Source: Humulus lupulus (lineage: Eukaryota; Streptophyta; Magnoliopsida; Rosales; Cannabaceae). From it: a stretch of 64,000 nt of DNA. The notes under the pieces were generated by a model. It was not told the origin of the DNA. It worked only from the letters and a program-made list of their open reading frames with translations, and did no database searches. Location: assembly GCF_963169125.1 (NCBI RefSeq), contig NC_084795.1, positions 93,120,911 through 93,184,910 on the forward strand. Direction: 5' to 3'. The translations under genes were made by a program, and so were the position numbers. Shown here piece by piece: positions 22,664 through 32,735 of the stretch (its first letter is position 1; every line of letters begins with the position of its first letter).

Positions 22664-23939
22664 AGCAGATGAAACCAATATGGAAATTCGGATAGAAGAT
22701 ACATGGATGGCACCGTACTTGGAGTATCTCACGAACGGTGTACTACCAGCAGATGGAAACAAAGCCAGGACTCTTCAGAGACAGGCTGCTAGGTATATAC
22801 TGGTCGATGGTGTTCTTTACCGAAGAGGATACTCCATGCCACTACTCAGATGTATTACACCAAAAAAGGCTAAAGAGCTGATGAGGGAAGTACATGAAGG
22901 CTTCTGTGGGGACCACGCTGGGGGGCAGAGCTTGTCGAAAAAGATTCTTAGGCAGGGTTATTTCTGGCCGACTATGAACGAAGACTCAATGGAGTTTGTG
23001 CGAAAGTGCGATAAGTGTCAGAGATTTTCCAAGATCCCACGCACAGCTCCCAACGAATTAAAGCAAATGCAAAGTCCATGGCCCTTCACAGTATGGGGTA
23101 TCGATTTAATTGGATCCTTGCCAGCGGGAAAGGGTGGAGTAAAATACGCAGTTGTAGCAGTCGACTACTTCACCAAATGGGCCGAAGCTGAGCCACTCGC
23201 TACAATAACGACAAAGAAAGTTCTTGACTTTGTCATCAAGAACATTGTTTGCTGATATGGTTTGTCTCGAAAAATTGTCTCAGACAACGACACCCAGTTT
23301 GACAGTGACCTATTCACAGACTTCTGCGAAAGGCATGGCATCATCAAAAGCTTCTCTTCGGTCGCGCATCCACAAGAAAATGGGCAAGTCGAAGCAGTAA
23401 ATAAAATACTTAAGGATACCCTGAAGAAAAGGCTCGAAGAAGCTAAAGGAGCATGGCCGCAACAGTTGCCCAAGGTACTCTGGTCGTACAGAACTTCTCA
23501 TCGAACAGCAACAGGTCATACCCCGTTTTCCTTAGCATACGGGTATGAAGCCATGCTGCCAGTCGAGTTAGATCCGCCCTCACATCGAAGAATCACATAC
23601 GAACAAGACCAGAATAGCCAACTGTTGATGGAGACCCTAGACTCTCTTGAAGAGAAGAGAGAAAAGGCCCAACTCCGAGTAGCTGCGTACCAGCAGAAAG
23701 TCGCCCGGTATTTTAACTCAAAAGTAAAAGAAAGAAAGTTCAGCGTCACAGACCTAGTACTTCGATGGGTTTTCTTAAGCACCCGCGACCCAGCTGCTGG
23801 AGTACTCAGACCAAACTAGGAAGGACCTTACCAGATTGAAGAAGTCCTTCACCCAGGCACGTACAAACTTGCACGCTTAAATGGAGATCTCGTTCTACGC
23901 TATTGGAATGGAGAACACATGCGCAAGTATTATCAATAA
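22664..23939 (+). pseudogene. Gypsy-B integrase
   Basis: The zinc-binding N-terminus has H-x-GFCGDHAGG and C-x2-C at KCDKCQRF (about 23005-23030). The DDE core shows the first Asp in VWGIDLIGSLP (about 23092-23124), the second in VSDNDTQFDSD (about 23278-23310) and the Glu in ENGQVEAVNK (about 23375-23405). TGA at 23253 replaces the Arg of the VCR motif (CGA in Gypsy-E). TAG at 23817 replaces the Trp of PNWEGPY (TGG in Gypsy-E). The coding region ends at TAA 23937-23939. It has all catalytic residues but is interrupted. Confidence 0.9.
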
Positions 23940-24642
23940 ACAGTCCTTCTTACAGGACTGGCTTGTATTAATTTTTACTTTTTACAAGTTTCAAAAAAGG
24001 GTCAATCACGTTGTATGACTGATCGCTTATAAGTGTAAGATCTTTTTACAAGATCACTCGTAAAGACATGTTTAGTCCATTTTAATATGAGAATTATAAG
24101 GGACTGTGCATAGCCAGTCATTCTTTCCAACCTTTGTAAATTTTATTTACACGTATTTGTTCATTACGTGTGTTGTTTTGCTGTGTTATAAGTGTTACAT
24201 TTTATACCGAGCAGTAATGTTCGCACAAGTCATGGTCAAGACAAGTGACCAAGGACCTAAAGCTCCTCAGTCACTTGGGGGGCATATAAGGTACATCGAC
24301 AGCAAAGCATACCAAGAGGTATGTAAACACATGAACAAAATAAGTGAAAGCATGCTACGGTACTTAGAGTATTTTTCAAAATTTATATTTTGTTAAATCA
24401 AGCCAAAGTACTATGCTGAGTTCGGTCATGCAAACAGATGTTATAATAAGCAGAAATATTATAATATCAAAAGGAATTCTTTTACACCGCAAGTAGTACT
24501 GCTTGGATGTAATTGTTCAAAATAAAAGGGAAATATGCTGCCCATGCAACAAAATTAAAAAGAATTTTTTTTTAGTCTTTACATCATGACCCGTAGGTCG
24601 TGTGATTAAAGAAAAGTAAAAGAACAAAAAACTCTAAGGAGC
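23940..24642 (+). other. Gypsy-B spacer between pol and antisense gene
   Basis: No gene is visible. TCACTTGGGGGGCATATAAG (about 24269-24288) matches the post-pol G-run of Gypsy-C (TCACTTGGGGGG on its sense strand) and corresponds to AAGGGGGCAT of Gypsy-A and -E. An inverted repeat GTGTAAGATC/GATCACTC lies near 24035-24060. Unlike Gypsy-A and -E there is no TTTGGATATAACC array. Confidence 0.65.
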
Positions 24643-26520
24643 TTAAGGAGCAGGAGGATCTGTTGGAACATTTTGCTCGACTACGTCTCCTCCAGCTTCT
24701 CCTCCCTCCACTTCGGTGGCTGGCTGAATGCTTGGGGAAGCAGGGACCCTAGCTCTCTCTTCGGCAGCTAACCAAGCAAAACAGCAAGCTAGCTCGGCCT
24801 TCCTGGCGTCTTCTGGGAGGTAACTGAAATCGGCACTTTGGTTGTGTTTCCAAAAATCATAGAAACACCGAAGTGTCGCGTTCTTATACCTCTTCAGGTC
24901 CTTGGCATTGGTGAGCTTAAGCTGTTCCACCTGGCTTTTGAGAACAGCAATGTTCGCGTCCTTAGTGAGATGCTCCTCCCTAAGTTTCTTGACTTCACGC
25001 CAGTGGATTCGGCTGGACTCCAAGTAGTCATCCATCTGCTTTCTCAGAGTTTCCTGAGAAGCTTGATTCTCCTCCAGTTCTGCCACCAAAGCATCCTTCT
25101 GCTGGGTGACCACCTCCAACTCCCCAGCATGCCTAGCCTCTGCGGCCTGAAGCTCCTCGATGACCTTCACTCAAGACTGCTCGATGCTAGAGCTAGCAGG
25201 AGTACGAGCCGCAGTCATTGTCAGCATGGCCTGCAGTCAAAGAATAAAAGTTAGGTTATATTACAAGAAGGAAAGATAAAAGCCAAGAGAAAGAGTACTT
25301 ACACTGGATACTTCGTTAAGAGCCCTGTTGAGGATCTGATCGACCCCCATGTTTTCAACCTAAGCCATTGCCTCCCTGCAACGGTCATGCTTTAGGATGT
25401 GAGCAAGGCAATCTTTAGCTGATCGCAGGGAGTGGCTCGAGAGTCTGGTCCCAGGAAGTTCGGCTTGTTGAGCCTGTTCTTTTTGAGCCGCAGGCGGAGG
25501 ATTGGCGGCGGCAGGTGGAGCCTCCTTCTCCGCATAGGCAGGTGTTTAAGCAGAAGGTTGGCCAGAGGCCCCATCCTTGGGAGGATCAGCTGTTCGACCC
25601 TTCTTGGCCGAGGGTGCTTGGCTAGATTCACCGTCGTGTCTCCTGGCCGATTTCTTCCAATGGACCAAGGGGACCTCCTCCTCCTCTTCCTAAGTCTGGT
25701 ATAAGTCAAAAACATTGGGGGATGCCATTTCTGTAGAAAAATATAAGCATGCAGATAGTAAGACAAAATTAGATGACAAATGACAGTACATCATAAAAGA
25801 AATAAGGAAAATCACAAAGTCCAATACCCGAGCTACTACTACTTGTCGCTACACTACTGACTCTACTAGTCATACACACACTCTCTGGAACGAAGAAGTC
25901 TGGCCCTAGATTTGGAGTATACATAAAATTGTCATCCCCGTCAAATAAGTGACAGGGAATTGGCAAGCTATTTAAAAGAAAAATAACAGTACCGTTTTCA
26001 TCTGAAGACTCATCCAAGTCTACGACAACTTCTGCTGCCTTTTGTTTCCCCTTCCCGTGGGGGGCAGAAGGCCTTTCTACTTGGGGGGCACCAGTTGGTT
26101 CCCTGATCGTAACCCTAGTCGGTCTCCTTCGAGGAGGAGACGCTGGGGGTTGCTGCTCGGGATGCCCCTTGGTAGTGGCGTCTGCCACCACGGGTTCCCT
26201 CGTTTCTTGACGAGGAGCCAAGAGTCTAGACAGCCTCAGGTTTTCATCAGTGACCAGAGACCTAACACTTTTTTTAACGTCAACCATCCTGGCTAATGTG
26301 TTGGACCTCAACACCATGTCAGGTGTTGGGTTCGGGCGTAACCATGGTCCTGAAAGGCACAAGATACTTTAGAGAAGTGCAAAGGAATTTGTTAAGAAAA
26401 GTAGCGACCAGTGGAAAAGGACATTTACCTCCTCGAGCGAAGGCCAAGTTGTTCGTAGTCATGTCTGGCATGAGGAAATACTCCTGTGTTCCTGGAAGGG
26501 TTCCTTTTTCCCGCCTGAGT
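24643..26520 (-). pseudogene. Gypsy-B antisense gene, 3' half
   Basis: On the minus strand a partial exon (about 26520-26438) encodes TQEYFLMPDMTTNNLAFARG, comparable to the end of the PF04195-like part. Donor-like GGTAAATG and acceptor TTTCAG (near 26345-26355) lead to a Pro/Arg/Glu-rich exon (to about 25770, with GTVIFLLN also seen as GTVILSSN in Gypsy-A). An exon starting ATGGCATCCCCC (about 25727) ends at 25303 with donor GTAAGT. The last exon (25230-24643) is a Glu/Leu-rich coiled coil ending in FYDFWKHNQSADFSYLPED and an acidic tail. The 25303/25230 junction is in frame. TAG and TAA stops inside suggest decay. The 5' exons and promoter are missing at about 26.53 kb. Confidence 0.7.
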
Positions 26521-26544
26521 GTTAGTATGAAAAAGAAAGGAAAT

Positions 26545-27616
26545 TTCTTCTATTTGAACTCAAGTACTCAAGTGTGGCAAGGGCCACGCGTCATGCCGGG
26601 AATGGCTCTGTGACCAAGACGTGTGCGTGAGGCGACTGGTTGAGTATGCGTGCGTCAGGCATCTGAGTAATGATTTGACGGTTTTTAATGGTACACTGGG
26701 CCCGAGGTGGTATAATGATGGGAAATAAATACTTTATTCCCATCCGAGGAGTCATAAATAGGATCGGCGCTTCATCTCCAGCCGTCGGATCGGATGCATG
26801 CGGTATGGGAAGACCAGGACCATCCATTTGTAGGATTTGAAAGGACTTCACTCCTGCTATAAAAACCAGGGAACGGACCTTTCTTCCTCTTTACGCTTTC
26901 AAATTCTCTATCTTTCGGATTTTCAGATTCCCAAACCTTCGAACTCTCAGGCTTCCAAGCTTCCATTCCTTCGAACTTGCCACTTCTTTTGGTAAGGAAT
27001 CTAGAAACTTTTCTTTTGATTTGACAGTGGGTTTGTTCGCCGAAGTTCAGGGTTTGAATCGCCGTTTGTCTTTGCAGCTTTTACTTCTCGCGATCGTGCT
27101 GTGCAGTGATCCGATTACTCCTTCAATCTTCAACTACCCGAATACCAGTAAGTATTTCTACTTTGCTCTTTCCTCCCAAACCTTAGGTTGTTGGTAGCTG
27201 TTAGAGTTGAGTTTTCTGCCAGTATCGCCTATGTGCATGCGTGAATAGGGCTTTGATAGGCATGCGATTGATGTGAGTCGATAAGTAATCTCTTTGCATG
27301 CTTTGACGATTTGCGTTTGGAAAGTCATTCCTCGTCTTGCTTGTGCTGTTTTGGTTTGCTGTTGTAGGGCATAAGCGTGAGCGCCTTTAGGGTGTCTTCC
27401 TCTGGGAAAACACTTCTCTTGGTGGGCTTAGGCTTGGAGTTTGAGTTTGGCTCTTTGCTGTCCTTCAGGTGGCATGGTGTCAACCCCTCGGCAAGCTCGG
27501 TGGGAGCCTCTCCAAGCAGTTTTCGGGGAGGGTCTCCCCGACGCCTTTGATACCGTTAGGGTATGGCAAGGGTGCTGACTGCTTAGAGTGTTTTCTTCTT
27601 TGTTTCTCTTGTTCAG
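26545..27616 (+). promoter_or_regulatory. Promoter and 5'-UTR intron of Gypsy-C antisense gene
   Basis: TATAAAAA lies at 26858-26865. A pyrimidine-rich leader follows, a consensus donor (exon end 27147, then GTAAGT) and an acceptor (CCTTCAG, ending 27468), giving a 321-base intron upstream of the first ATG candidate at 27474. A further acceptor (CTTGTTCAG) ends at 27616, immediately before the first well-supported coding exon. Gypsy-A and -E have the equivalent TATA, GTAAGTAT donor and leader intron on their minus strands. The precise start codon is unresolved: the frame from ATG 27474 reaches TGA at about 27576 unless a weak donor is used. Confidence 0.65.
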
Positions 27617-30600
27617 TGACGAACATCTCAAAGGAACAAATCCTTGCCGCGGTAGAGGCTGAATCTGCCCAGGAGCAAAATTCCCCTGTCGCTGGCGCAA
27701 CGGGGAAAGGAAAGACTAAAGTGGTCGCGGCTAGCCTCTCGACTATCAACAGTTCAATCTGGGAGATGGACCAGAAGCCGAACCTGCTCAGGAACTACGG
27801 CATGCTGGAGCTGTACTCCTCAGAAGCAGGCCTGAAGAACATCTCAGGCCTGATGTGGCACCATCTGTCGGTGCTGGGTGAGTCTGCTAGCCAGAGTCAT
27901 GAGGGCTTTGGTGCCTGGAGCTGGGCACACATAGTGTGTGGGGCGCACTTGCCCCTAAGAAGTTATTTTGCCAATTTCTGTGTGAAGGCGGGGATTGCCC
28001 CCTTCCAGTTGATTCCCCCCAGCTACAAGCTCCTAGCGGGGTGGTACATCTTTTGCAAGTCCCGGGACCTGGAGGCCCCTACCCCGGAGGAGGTGTTATA
28101 CTTCTACGGGCTGAAGTCTCAACCCATGAGAGGTCATCCAGACAAGGTGGGGTTTTACAGGCTGGAGAGGTACCCGGACGTGATGTGTCCTACCTGCCAT
28201 ACCGCAAGGGTTCCAGACCTCCGGGAATACTGGTTCCTGACGACCGGCTTCCCATTGAAGAGGGTGCCAGCCCTATCTTTGGACTTCAAAGTCCTTGGTA
28301 AGTGCTCCTTCCTCTCCTTTTTAACTTTGTTTCTTTACGTTTGATTTGCCTTTCGGGAGGATCTCTAATGCTCGTATTTGGATTTTGCAGAAGTTGCTCC
28401 GCGGACACCTCGCTGTGCAGAGATGATAAGGAGGTCAAAGTACTACGAAGGGCTCTCGGAGGAAGAGTTGAAAGTGGAGGGACTTGTGACCTCCAAATCT
28501 TTGAGGGAGTATGGGCTGCTCGCCTCTTTCCAAAACATTGAGCCAGTGAGTGGCAGGGGGCAAAGTCAGGTGTCAGCTGACATCCGGGAGCAGATCGCCC
28601 TGGAGCTGTCCAAGGTGATCAGCCAAGCAGCCCGGGACGAGAATACTTTATCCCCTAGTTGGGCGGAGAGGTTCCCCGACCCCCAGCCGGAGGAAGAGGA
28701 GATCGAGGCTCGCCACGCCGCAGCTTACCCCAACGAAGGGACTCCGGGGGCTGGTACCTCCGGGAGAGGTAAGACTAGTTTTCGATTGATCCACACCCCC
28801 AGCCTGTCAGATGGGGTTCGATCCCCGCTTCCTTAGGCTAGATCCGCGTAGGATACCCTTTGACAGATATTGCGATAGGGTAGATGAGCTCCTCGGGTGT
28901 CTGAGTGACGATAGTCTGCCAGAAGGTGTCATCATGGTTGACCCTTCTTCCCTCAGCATGTCATTCCCGAACTTCAAGGAGTACGGGAGCTTCCTGGAGC
29001 AGGAAGCGGTGTTTTGTTTTGCTCGGGGAAGGCCATCCACGTTTCTCGTGCATGGTCGTCCCTTTCAAACTTTTCTTTTTCTTGTTCCTTGTTCCTTGTT
29101 CCCTGCTGGCGGACTTGCTTGTGCTTTTATGTTGTTGATTGTCTTGTCTTCTGCTTATCTTCTTTCACATTGCTTGCTGGTTCGTTAACCTTGCTTCGTA
29201 CGTTTCTTGCAGAATATCCCGAAGCCAAGATGTTGGGGAGAGTTACCTTACTCATCAAGAAAGCCGCCACCAGCCAAGATTCGTCCAAGGGGAAAGGACG
29301 AAAAGCCGGAGCCGGTAGGGGAGGTAAAGCTGCCACATCCAAGAAGACAGGTGGAGAGGCGCATGTGTCTTCGGCGATGGAGAGATCTCCTGCCAAGGAG
29401 CCTTCCGAGTCCATGGCGAACTCGAGTAGTAGCAGCGACGGGGAAGGGCTTGTGTTCCCCGTGAAGACGACTGGGGTGAGCAAGCGTCCCGGAGGAGATG
29501 CTGAGGGCGCCAAGAAGAAACGCCTTAGACACTCTTCTCCCGGTCGAAGGCAACAACAACAACAACAACAGCAACCACAACTACAACAACAGCAGCCACA
29601 ACTACAACAACAGCAGCAACAAGAACAACAGAGACAATCACCAACGCCACAGCGGCAGCAACAACAACAGCCAAACCAGCAGCAACAACAAAGGCAATTA
29701 CTTCTGCTGCCGCAGCAGCAAAAGCAACAACAACAACAGACCGGGGCGGTAGTGTCTTCCCTTCCGTCCTCAATACCCCGTCTGCCTCCTCCTCCAGCCC
29801 AAAGGGAGTCCACCCTTTCGGGGTCTCCTTCTTCTCAGCAAACAAACCTTCCTCTGCCTGGCCTGAAGTTCCACTTCCCTCAGAAACCAACCCGTTTCCC
29901 CGCTGCCCTCCTGGAGGGTGTAAGATGGGCCGATAATTTTTTGAAGAGGCGGTTGGAGGCTAAGAAGGCTGTTACTCAGGGAAGGGCAGACAACTTGTCT
30001 GCCGTGAAGAGAGCTGAGCTGGCTGAGGGGGTGAGATCCCTTCACTCGGCTGGAGCGGTTTTGGATGGCCCAGCCTTGGAGAAGAGGCTGGTGCCTAGGC
30101 TTGGACGTGCATTGGCGCCGTTCGGAGCGGAGATGATGGAGGACATGGCCCTGAGCTTGTGCGAGCTCAATTCTGAGAAATGGGCCATCAGTAGCAGTAA
30201 GGATCCGCTGTTGCTGACACATTCCGTGAAGCAACAATTGTCCGGGGTAAGCCGTCAGTTATGTTTTGGGATCATCTGTCTTAGCACATTTGGTTCTGCT
30301 TAACTCATTCTGTTGTCTTTCCTTGCAGGCCTCTCTGATCGCGGAACGCTCGTTTCGGGAGGTGGGTGCAGTTATGGTTCAGCTGGAGGAGAGCCAGGTG
30401 GCTCGCCAGGCCTTGGAGGCGGAGAAGCAGAAACTGACCCAACAGGTCGAGAGCACAAGGGGGGAGGCTTCAGAGAAGATTGACCAGGCCCGACGCACGG
30501 CTGAGGAAGAGGCGGACAAGAAATATCTTGCCAAATACCGAGAGTACCGGGCCAGCGCAGAGACTGAGTTCAAGCAGCGGTCGGATGACTTGAAGGCCGA

Positions 30601-31363
30601 AAACTCCAAGCTCCGGGAAGAGCTATCCCAAGCCAGGGTGGAGAAGGATACCTTGGAAGTCCGCTTGCAATCGAAAAATGATCTCCTCCTTAAGCGGCAA
30701 GAGGAATATGCCACTCTCCAGAACAAGCTGCACGAGGAGGAGCAACTTCATAAGAGGAGTAGGGATCTCGTGTCTATGCTGGAGTTGGGGCTCGCCGAGA
30801 AGGATAAAGAGATCGGAGCCTTGCAATTCACCGCCAGGGGGCATGTGACCGAGAAGCAATCCGTGCTGAACCAAAATAAGGTGCAGCGTAAGGAGATTGA
30901 TTCTCTTAAGGGAGAGCGGGATGCATCCAAGGCCGAGGTGGAAAAACTGAAAGCTCAATTAGTTGTCGCGGAGGCAAAGCTGGCAACCTCCGAGGCGGAG
31001 CGCTTGAAGGAGAAGGAGGATGCCGAGGTGGTACTGAACAGGACGATTAATATATCGCACGTGGTCCTCATGCATCAACTCTGGAAAATGAACCCGGAGG
31101 TACTAGGCTATCTGGGAGAGGATGCCGACGCCATGAGGGAGAAGCTACAAGTGTGGGATCAAGGCCCAGAGGTGTACGTCCAAACTTACAACATTGACGA
31201 ACCTGCTGGAGCCCCTGAGGCAGGAGATCCCGGAGAGGCGGGGACCTCTGAACCTGCCCACGATGACGTTCTGCCTTCCAATGAGCCGACTCCGCCAGCC
31301 CCAGTTGAAACCGCTGACCTCGAGGCCTTGGACGCGGATACTGCTACCACCCCCAATGCTTGA
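27617..31363 (+). CDS. Gypsy-C antisense gene, five coding exons, about 1,126 codons
   Basis: Exons 27617-28297, 28391-28768, 28803-29054, 29213-30246 and 30329-31363 each end at GT and resume after AG. The phases (1, 1, 1, 0) match at every junction, giving one open frame to TGA 31361-31363. Exon 1 holds a PF04195-like region: LPLRSYFANFCVKAGIAPFQ, then APTPEEVLYFYGLKS. Exons 2-3 are mixed, including SKYYEGLSEEELKVEGL. Exon 4 is Ser/Lys-rich, with a polyglutamine tract (29551-29739) and a helical block (WADNFLKRRLEAKKAV). Exon 5 is a long coiled coil (to about 31020), then HQLWKMNPEVLGYLGEDAD and an acidic Pro-rich tail. It lies downstream of pol in antisense, as in Gypsy-A, -B and -E. No enzyme motif is visible and the function is unknown. 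The intact frame across introns implies recent selection or a young insertion. Confidence 0.8.
29551..29739 (+). repeat. CAA/CAG microsatellite encoding polyglutamine
   Basis: Imperfect CAA/CAG repeats encode runs of up to eight glutamines mixed with P, L and R inside exon 4 of the Gypsy-C antisense gene. The mixed codons and in-frame interruptions show it is translated-frame compatible. The Cys-rich reading frames on the opposite strand here are shadows of this repeat. Confidence 0.9.
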
Positions 31364-31862
31364 AGGGGCCTTATCTTTAATTATTTTTCATTTGTGTTTT
31401 TCTTTGGGGCGAAGCTCCTTGTACTCTTTTCTCATTGCAGACATATTTGCCATAATTATAGCATTCTCCTTTCTTTTCTGCCGAGTTCTTTATTTAACTT
31501 TGCGTTTAGGGTAGACTTTTATACGGTAGAAACTGCTGTGGGGGCGCATGAGGTTTTGGTTCCAACGGGCAGAACCTATGCACTTCCAACTTGTAGCTCT
31601 AACGGCTGATGTCTTTTCCCACGTAGTTTTTAGGTTACGAAGGTTTCCTGGTTCCAACGGCCAGACTCCTTTCACCGTATTTTAGCTTTCCTAAGGCAAA
31701 TAGCCAATCCCGGGACTTGTAGTTATACTGTTCGCTGGGATTGCTAAGGTGAGCCGTTCCATGGCTCGGAACGGGAGTTCTTTTGGTGAGCGTCGCTAGA
31801 CTTAAGGTTAGATCTTTGCGAAGCAGAACTAACTGTCGTTGCGAACCTCATGGTGGCTGACT

Positions 31863-32172
31863 TCAGGGACCTGGCATGGAGCCCTGCGAGGCAAGGCTCG
31901 TTGCGTTCGGGGAAATTGCCACGCCCACCATGTGCGATCCCGGAGGAGGGGTTTTGCAAAGCAAGGCCTGCTGTGAGTGGGGGATCGACCATGTCTGCTC
32001 CTGGAGCTGAAACTTGCAGTGGTCGAGGAGCTCGCCATGCATTATTTTGTGAGATCCGGAGCTGAAGCCTGCGAAGCAAGGCTTACAACGGTCGCGGATC
32101 TTGCCATCTTTCGCCTTACGGGACCCGGAGCTGGAGCTTGCGAAGCAAAGCTCTACAGCGGTCGCGGAGTAT
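31863..32172. repeat. Degenerate ~65-75-bp tandem repeats in Gypsy-C spacer
   Basis: About five units share the core GGAGCT-GAGCCTGCGAAGCAAGGCT followed by CAGCGGTCGCGG and TTGCCA. The clearest units are near 32047 and 32120; earlier ones (31863, 31930, 31998) are shortened or diverged. Each core contains an inverted repeat (GAGCTT...AAGCTC). A 21-base stretch of the last unit (32133-32153) is identical to part of the element's own gag (37426-37446). Confidence 0.7.
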
Positions 32173-32320
32173 TCCGCAAAGGACTTGTCAGGGAGTTGGG
32201 GGTGTTTCGGCGTAGCTCTCTGAATGTGCCCCAACCCCCAGTCCTGTTCATCGCTGTGCTATACAGGAGATAATTTTCATGACGCATAATGGCAGACATT
32301 TCAATGGAAATTTTCACAAA

Positions 32321-32416
32321 AACACATAATGCGCACATGACACGTAATGCAAGTATGTTTATGGCAAAAACACATAATGCGCATATGACACGTAATGCAA
32401 GTATGTTTATGGCAAT
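32321..32416. repeat. 48-bp direct duplication
   Basis: A unit beginning AACACATAATGCGCA and ending TTTATGGCA occurs twice with a 48-base period and one visible substitution (CACATG versus TATATG-type change). It is a recent local tandem duplication in the non-coding spacer. Confidence 0.85.
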
Positions 32417-32735
32417 AACAAATTAACCTAAGCTTAACAATTTAAAAAAAATGCTAGCACATGAGTGGTGTTCTGTGTATGTTTTGTTCAAGGGGCGTAT
32501 GGCTATGCCTTAGCCATGTATACCCCCCCAAGTGAGCGTGGGGTCCGGACGTCTCCGGACCGCGTGGTCACTTTTGCTCCGGACAGGGATAAAAAATGCA
32601 GTAAAAGCGGAGTGAACCTCTCCGTGTTTTATTAAATTAGCCTGTGAGGCATGTGTTTTACAGCAGGGAGGGTATACTCCACATTTTACACTTTTGCTAC
32701 GTCCACCAAGGACTTTCGACCAGATAGTCCGGGGC

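Larger units (their letters stand above)
31364..32735. other. Gypsy-C spacer between the converging antisense gene and pol
   Basis: This is the 3'-UTR space of two convergent genes. It contains a T/C-rich 3' UTR (31364-31700), a degenerate repeat array (31863-32172), a duplicated 48-bp unit (32321-32416) and, on the minus (sense) strand, CTCACTTGGGGGGGTATACA (32535-32516), which matches the post-pol G-run of Gypsy-B. No open reading frame here has a recognisable domain. Confidence 0.7.

Noticed and set aside
24106..24396. Plus-strand frame with a hydrophobic start after Gypsy-B pol
   Set aside because: Falls in the non-coding spacer, includes the conserved G-run, and has no counterpart in the other three elements.
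26545..27000. Searched for the missing Gypsy-C 3' LTR
   Set aside because: No match to the LTR ends (TGTTTACCG or CATCTAAAC) is visible here; the sequence reads as the antisense-gene promoter instead.
29127..29890. Cys-rich and Val/Ala-rich minus-strand frames
   Set aside because: They are reverse-strand readings of the CAA/CAG polyglutamine tract inside a supported plus-strand exon.
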